From: CAZQFS01 sp964592755
GTDB lineage: Bacteria; Hydrothermota; Tepidihabitantia; Tepidihabitantales; Tepidihabitantaceae
DNA length: 9,118 nt
Reading direction: 5' to 3'
Assembly (NCBI GenBank): GCA_964592755.1
Contig: CAZQFS010000116.1
Location: 1 to 9,118 of the forward strand
Shown: positions 6,990 to 9,118 of the stretch, in pieces
Position numbering within the stretch: the stretch's first letter is position 1
Layout of the letters: each line of letters opens with the position of its first letter
Made by a program: the position numbers and the translations under genes
Notes under the pieces: model-generated
Databases searched by the model: none
Told to the model about the DNA's origin: nothing
The model's input: only the letters and a program-made list of their open reading frames with translations

Positions 6990-7910
6990 TCATCTCGCCA
7001 GGCAGACATTCTCCCCGGACTTGCATTCGCCGCACTCCAACTCCAGCGTGACGTGATTGAGACTGAAGTTCTCCGCGAGCGCGCACTCAAGCCGGGAGAG
7101 CATCGGGTAGAACGAACTGACCGAACCGTCGGTGACGACGAGGTGGGCCATCAGGGCACGTTCACCTTCGCCCAGGGTCCAGATGTGGAGGTCGTGCAGG
7201 TCGACAATCGTCGGGTCGAAGTCAAGGATGTATCGGCGCACGGTGTCGTAGGACAGGTCGTGCGGCGTGGAGTCAATCAGGATGCTGGCCGACTCGCGGA
7301 AGACCGAGTACGCACCGTAGAGCACAAACCCGCTGACCACGACGGATAGAACCGGGTCGATGACGTACCAGTTGGTGAAACGTATGACGATGCCGCCGGC
7401 GAGCACCGCAACCCAGCCGAGGAAATCCTCCAGCAGATGCCACATCGCGGCCCGGATGTTCAGGCTTTCGCGGTCGCGCCGGAGCAGAAGCACGGCGGCG
7501 CCGTTCACCACCAGTCCGACCACGGCCATGATGATAAGAATCGGGCTGCGGACCGGTTCGGGCGCAAAGAGGCGCAGTACCGCGGCACGCAGGATGAGCA
7601 CCGTAAGCCCGACCAGGATGACGGCGTTGAGGAACGCGGTGAGTATTCTCACCTTGCGATAGCCGAACGTCCGGCGACGGTTCGGGGCGCGTTCTGACAT
7701 CCTGATCCCAAGGTAGGAGAGCCCGAGTGCGACTGCGTCGCTTGCGTCGTGCAGCGCGTCCGCAACGAGGACGAGCGAATTGGCTGCCAGGCCGAGGACC
7801 AGCTCGGCCACCGCGAACGCCAAGTTGAGCGCGATGGAGACAAGCAGGCTGCGCCCCTGGCGGATAGAGGCGTGGTGGTCGTGCACGGCCATGAAAGAGA
7901 TGTTAGGCAT
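6990..7910 (-). CDS. Cation diffusion facilitator, probable Zn2+ exporter
   Basis: This is a 306-residue CDF protein from the ATG at 7910 on the minus strand; no good Shine-Dalgarno sequence is seen, and Met7 is an alternative start. A His-rich N-terminus (HDHH, 10-13) precedes six membrane helices between about 20 and 205. The transport site is HxxxD in TM2 (H54, D58) and HxxxD in TM5 (H158, D162), the HD-HD arrangement typical of zinc carriers of the CzcD/ZitB group. Residues 210-306 form the cytoplasmic domain with HDLHIW (239-244), HVTLELE (286-292) and Cys293, Cys296 and Cys303 at the tail, which may bind metal. It exchanges cytoplasmic Zn2+ (or Co2+/Cd2+) for protons. It converges with the CapA-like gene over a 49-bp gap and is divergent from the PAS gene. 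Confidence 0.92.
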   Translation of the reverse strand: MPNISFMAVHDHHASIRQGRSLLVSIALNLAFAVAELVLGLAANSLVLVADALHDASDAVALGLSYLGIRMSERAPNRRRTFGYRKVRILTAFLNAVILVGLTVLILRAAVLRLFAPEPVRSPILIIMAVVGLVVNGAAVLLLRRDRESLNIRAAMWHLLEDFLGWVAVLAGGIVIRFTNWYVIDPVLSVVVSGFVLYGAYSVFRESASILIDSTPHDLSYDTVRRYILDFDPTIVDLHDLHIWTLGEGERALMAHLVVTDGSVSSFYPMLSRLECALAENFSLNHVTLELECGECKSGENVCLAR

Positions 7911-8104
7911 AGGACAGCCGAAGTCAAAGAACAGACAGCAGTGGTCGAGCCTGTTGCCGGGCTGGTGGCCGCGTCAACTTGACATCGCCGGCAGGGGCCC
8001 TACAATCGTCTTCGAGCATTGCCGCTCGGGTTATGCGATTCATAGATGACTCCTTTCTAGCCAAGGCCCCGACTCTCTGGGGTGCGACAATGTGAGGTGT
8101 GCCT
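7911..8104. other. Divergent intergenic region between CDF and PAS genes
   Basis: These 194 bp hold a near-consensus promoter facing the PAS gene, an 11-bp inverted repeat GTCAACTTGAC (7973-7983) overlapping its -35 box, and an untranslated leader of about 90 nt. The leader has two small potential hairpins: GAGC/GCUC around 8013-8026, and CCCC (8067-8070) with GGGG (8079-8082). No convincing promoter for the leftward CDF gene was found, and no known riboswitch motif was recognised. Confidence 0.55.
7979..8006 (+). promoter_or_regulatory. Strong sigma70 promoter for the PAS signalling gene
   Basis: TTGACA (7979-7984) and TACAAT (8001-8006) are separated by 16 nt: a perfect -35 and a 5-of-6 -10 box. 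Transcription would begin near 8013, giving a leader of about 92 nt before ATG 8105. Confidence 0.72.
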
Positions 8105-9118
8105 ATGGCTGACCGCAACCGACAACGCCAGCCCCTGCCATACCAGATTGATTTCACCATCAAGCAGGACGACATTGTCATCGCGATTGACGCTCAGTCC
8201 CGTGTCGTGTTCTGGAACGACGGAGCCGAACGTGTACTCGGCTGGAGTGAGGAGGAGGTGCTCGGCCGGAGCTTGGACCAGGTATGTCCGGTGCCAAGCT
8301 TGGACGTGAGCGCAGTCGCGCGTGGCAGTGACTTTGCCGGCGGCGTCGAGTGGAAAGCGAAAGCGGGCAATCCGCGGATGCTCTATGTCTATGCCTGCGG
8401 CGGCCAGGCCGTAACCGGTCGGGGCCGCGGGGTCGTGCTCGTCGGACGCGAGGTTACTGATGTCTGGCTGATCGAGGAAGCGATGCGTGCGTCAGAGGAG
8501 CGCTATCGGATGCTGTTCGAACGTTCGTTCGACCTAGTTGCCGTCGGCCTGCCGGATGGCCGGATTGTCGAGGCGAACGAGGCAACCGTGCGCATGTCAG
8601 GTTACTCGCTTGCCGAGCTGCAGCGGATGACCCTGCTCGATTTGGTCGAGCCCGGTGACCGGGAACGCGCAGCCGCGGCGATGGCCGAGGTGGAGTCGTC
8701 CGGCCACACTCGCTGTGCGCTGAGCTTTAGAACCAAGGACGGCCACCGGGTCGTCATCGAGCTCTCGGTGACGCGGTCGGTCCTGCGCTCCCAGTCCACG
8801 GTGCTGGCGATCGGGCGGGATGTCACCGAGCGGAGCAAAATGGAGGCCGCGCTGCGTGAGTCCGAAGCACGCTACCACGCCATCTTCGAGTCGGTGAGCG
8901 ACGGAGTATTCGTCGAAACAATGGACGGCCGCATCATTGACGCCAACGCGAATGCCTGCCGGATGTTCGGGTACAACCGCGACGAGCTGCTTGGCATGAC
9001 CGTGGCCGACCTGGTCCCTGAGGAGGCGCGGGCCTGGCTGCCGTCGGTGGCCGAGCAGATCGCCGCCCGCGGCCGTTTTCAGGCCGAGGCGGTGAACGTG
9101 CGCAAGGACGGAACCCGG
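8105..9118 (+). CDS. Multi-PAS sensory protein, 3' partial
   Basis: The frame stays open to the window end (338 codons seen). ATG 8105 is preceded five bases away by GAGGTG (8094-8099), and an in-frame TGA at 8093 limits the start to ATG 8105 or GTG 8099. Three PAS domains follow one another. PAS1 (about 20-120) has IDAQSRVVFWNDGAERVLGW. PAS2 (131-245) begins SEERYRMLFERSFD and ends IGRDVTERSKMEAAL, the usual PAS/PAC-to-helix junction. PAS3 (253 onward) begins SEARYHAIFESVSDGV and is cut before its end. No membrane segment occurs in the visible part, so it is probably a cytoplasmic sensor. The output domain lies beyond the window; a histidine kinase or a GGDEF-type output would be typical but is unseen. 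It has its own strong promoter. Confidence 0.88.
   Translation, partial: MADRNRQRQPLPYQIDFTIKQDDIVIAIDAQSRVVFWNDGAERVLGWSEEEVLGRSLDQVCPVPSLDVSAVARGSDFAGGVEWKAKAGNPRMLYVYACGGQAVTGRGRGVVLVGREVTDVWLIEEAMRASEERYRMLFERSFDLVAVGLPDGRIVEANEATVRMSGYSLAELQRMTLLDLVEPGDRERAAAAMAEVESSGHTRCALSFRTKDGHRVVIELSVTRSVLRSQSTVLAIGRDVTERSKMEAALRESEARYHAIFESVSDGVFVETMDGRIIDANANACRMFGYNRDELLGMTVADLVPEEARAWLPSVAEQIAARGRFQAEAVNVRKDGTR

Noticed and set aside
7053..7697. Forward-strand frames antisense to the CDF gene
   Set aside because: They are low-complexity shadows. The reverse-strand CDF protein accounts for the region with clear motifs.
8597..8878. Reverse-strand frames antisense to the PAS gene
   Set aside because: The forward frame encodes consecutive PAS domains without interruption; the reverse frames have no RBS or recognisable domain.

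Overview
The window is GC-rich bacterial DNA, densely packed, with GTG and ATG starts, sigma70-type promoters and a bacterial tRNA-Ser. No 16S rRNA or other taxonomic marker is present. The mix of periplasmic or envelope murein enzymes, a CapA-like protein and a multi-PAS sensor suggests a free-living bacterium, possibly from an uncultivated lineage. I cannot name a phylum from the sequence.

Region 1 (1-2136, +) is a tight murein cluster. It holds a zinc D-Ala-D-Ala carboxypeptidase-like M15 protein whose 5' end lies outside the window, a membrane-anchored L,D-transpeptidase of the YkuD family, and a second protein of the same architecture in which the catalytic Cys motif is destroyed (a probable pseudoenzyme).

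Region 2 (2137-2483) is a spacer. It carries short tandem repeats, a good promoter, a tRNA-Ser(GGA) gene and a perfect 14-bp hairpin that overlaps the tRNA 3' end and the ribosome-binding site of the next gene.

Region 3 (2483-6940, +) holds three closely spaced genes: a YdeI/OmpD-associated family protein, a CopA-type Cu+ P1B ATPase with two YHS domains and one HMA domain at its N-terminus, and a CapA-family protein with a signal-like N-terminus. Both inter-domain linkers of the ATPase are encoded by degenerate 7-nt repeats.

Region 4 (6990-7910, -) is a cation diffusion facilitator, probably zinc-exporting, convergent with the CapA gene. Region 5 (7911-9118, +) is a divergent intergenic region with a near-consensus promoter, followed by a multi-PAS signalling protein cut off by the window end.

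The shared themes are envelope murein remodelling and metal export. No mobile element, CRISPR array or phage gene was found. The most unusual points are the enzyme/pseudoenzyme L,D-transpeptidase pair, the heptanucleotide repeats captured as protein linkers, and the tRNA-overlapping hairpin.
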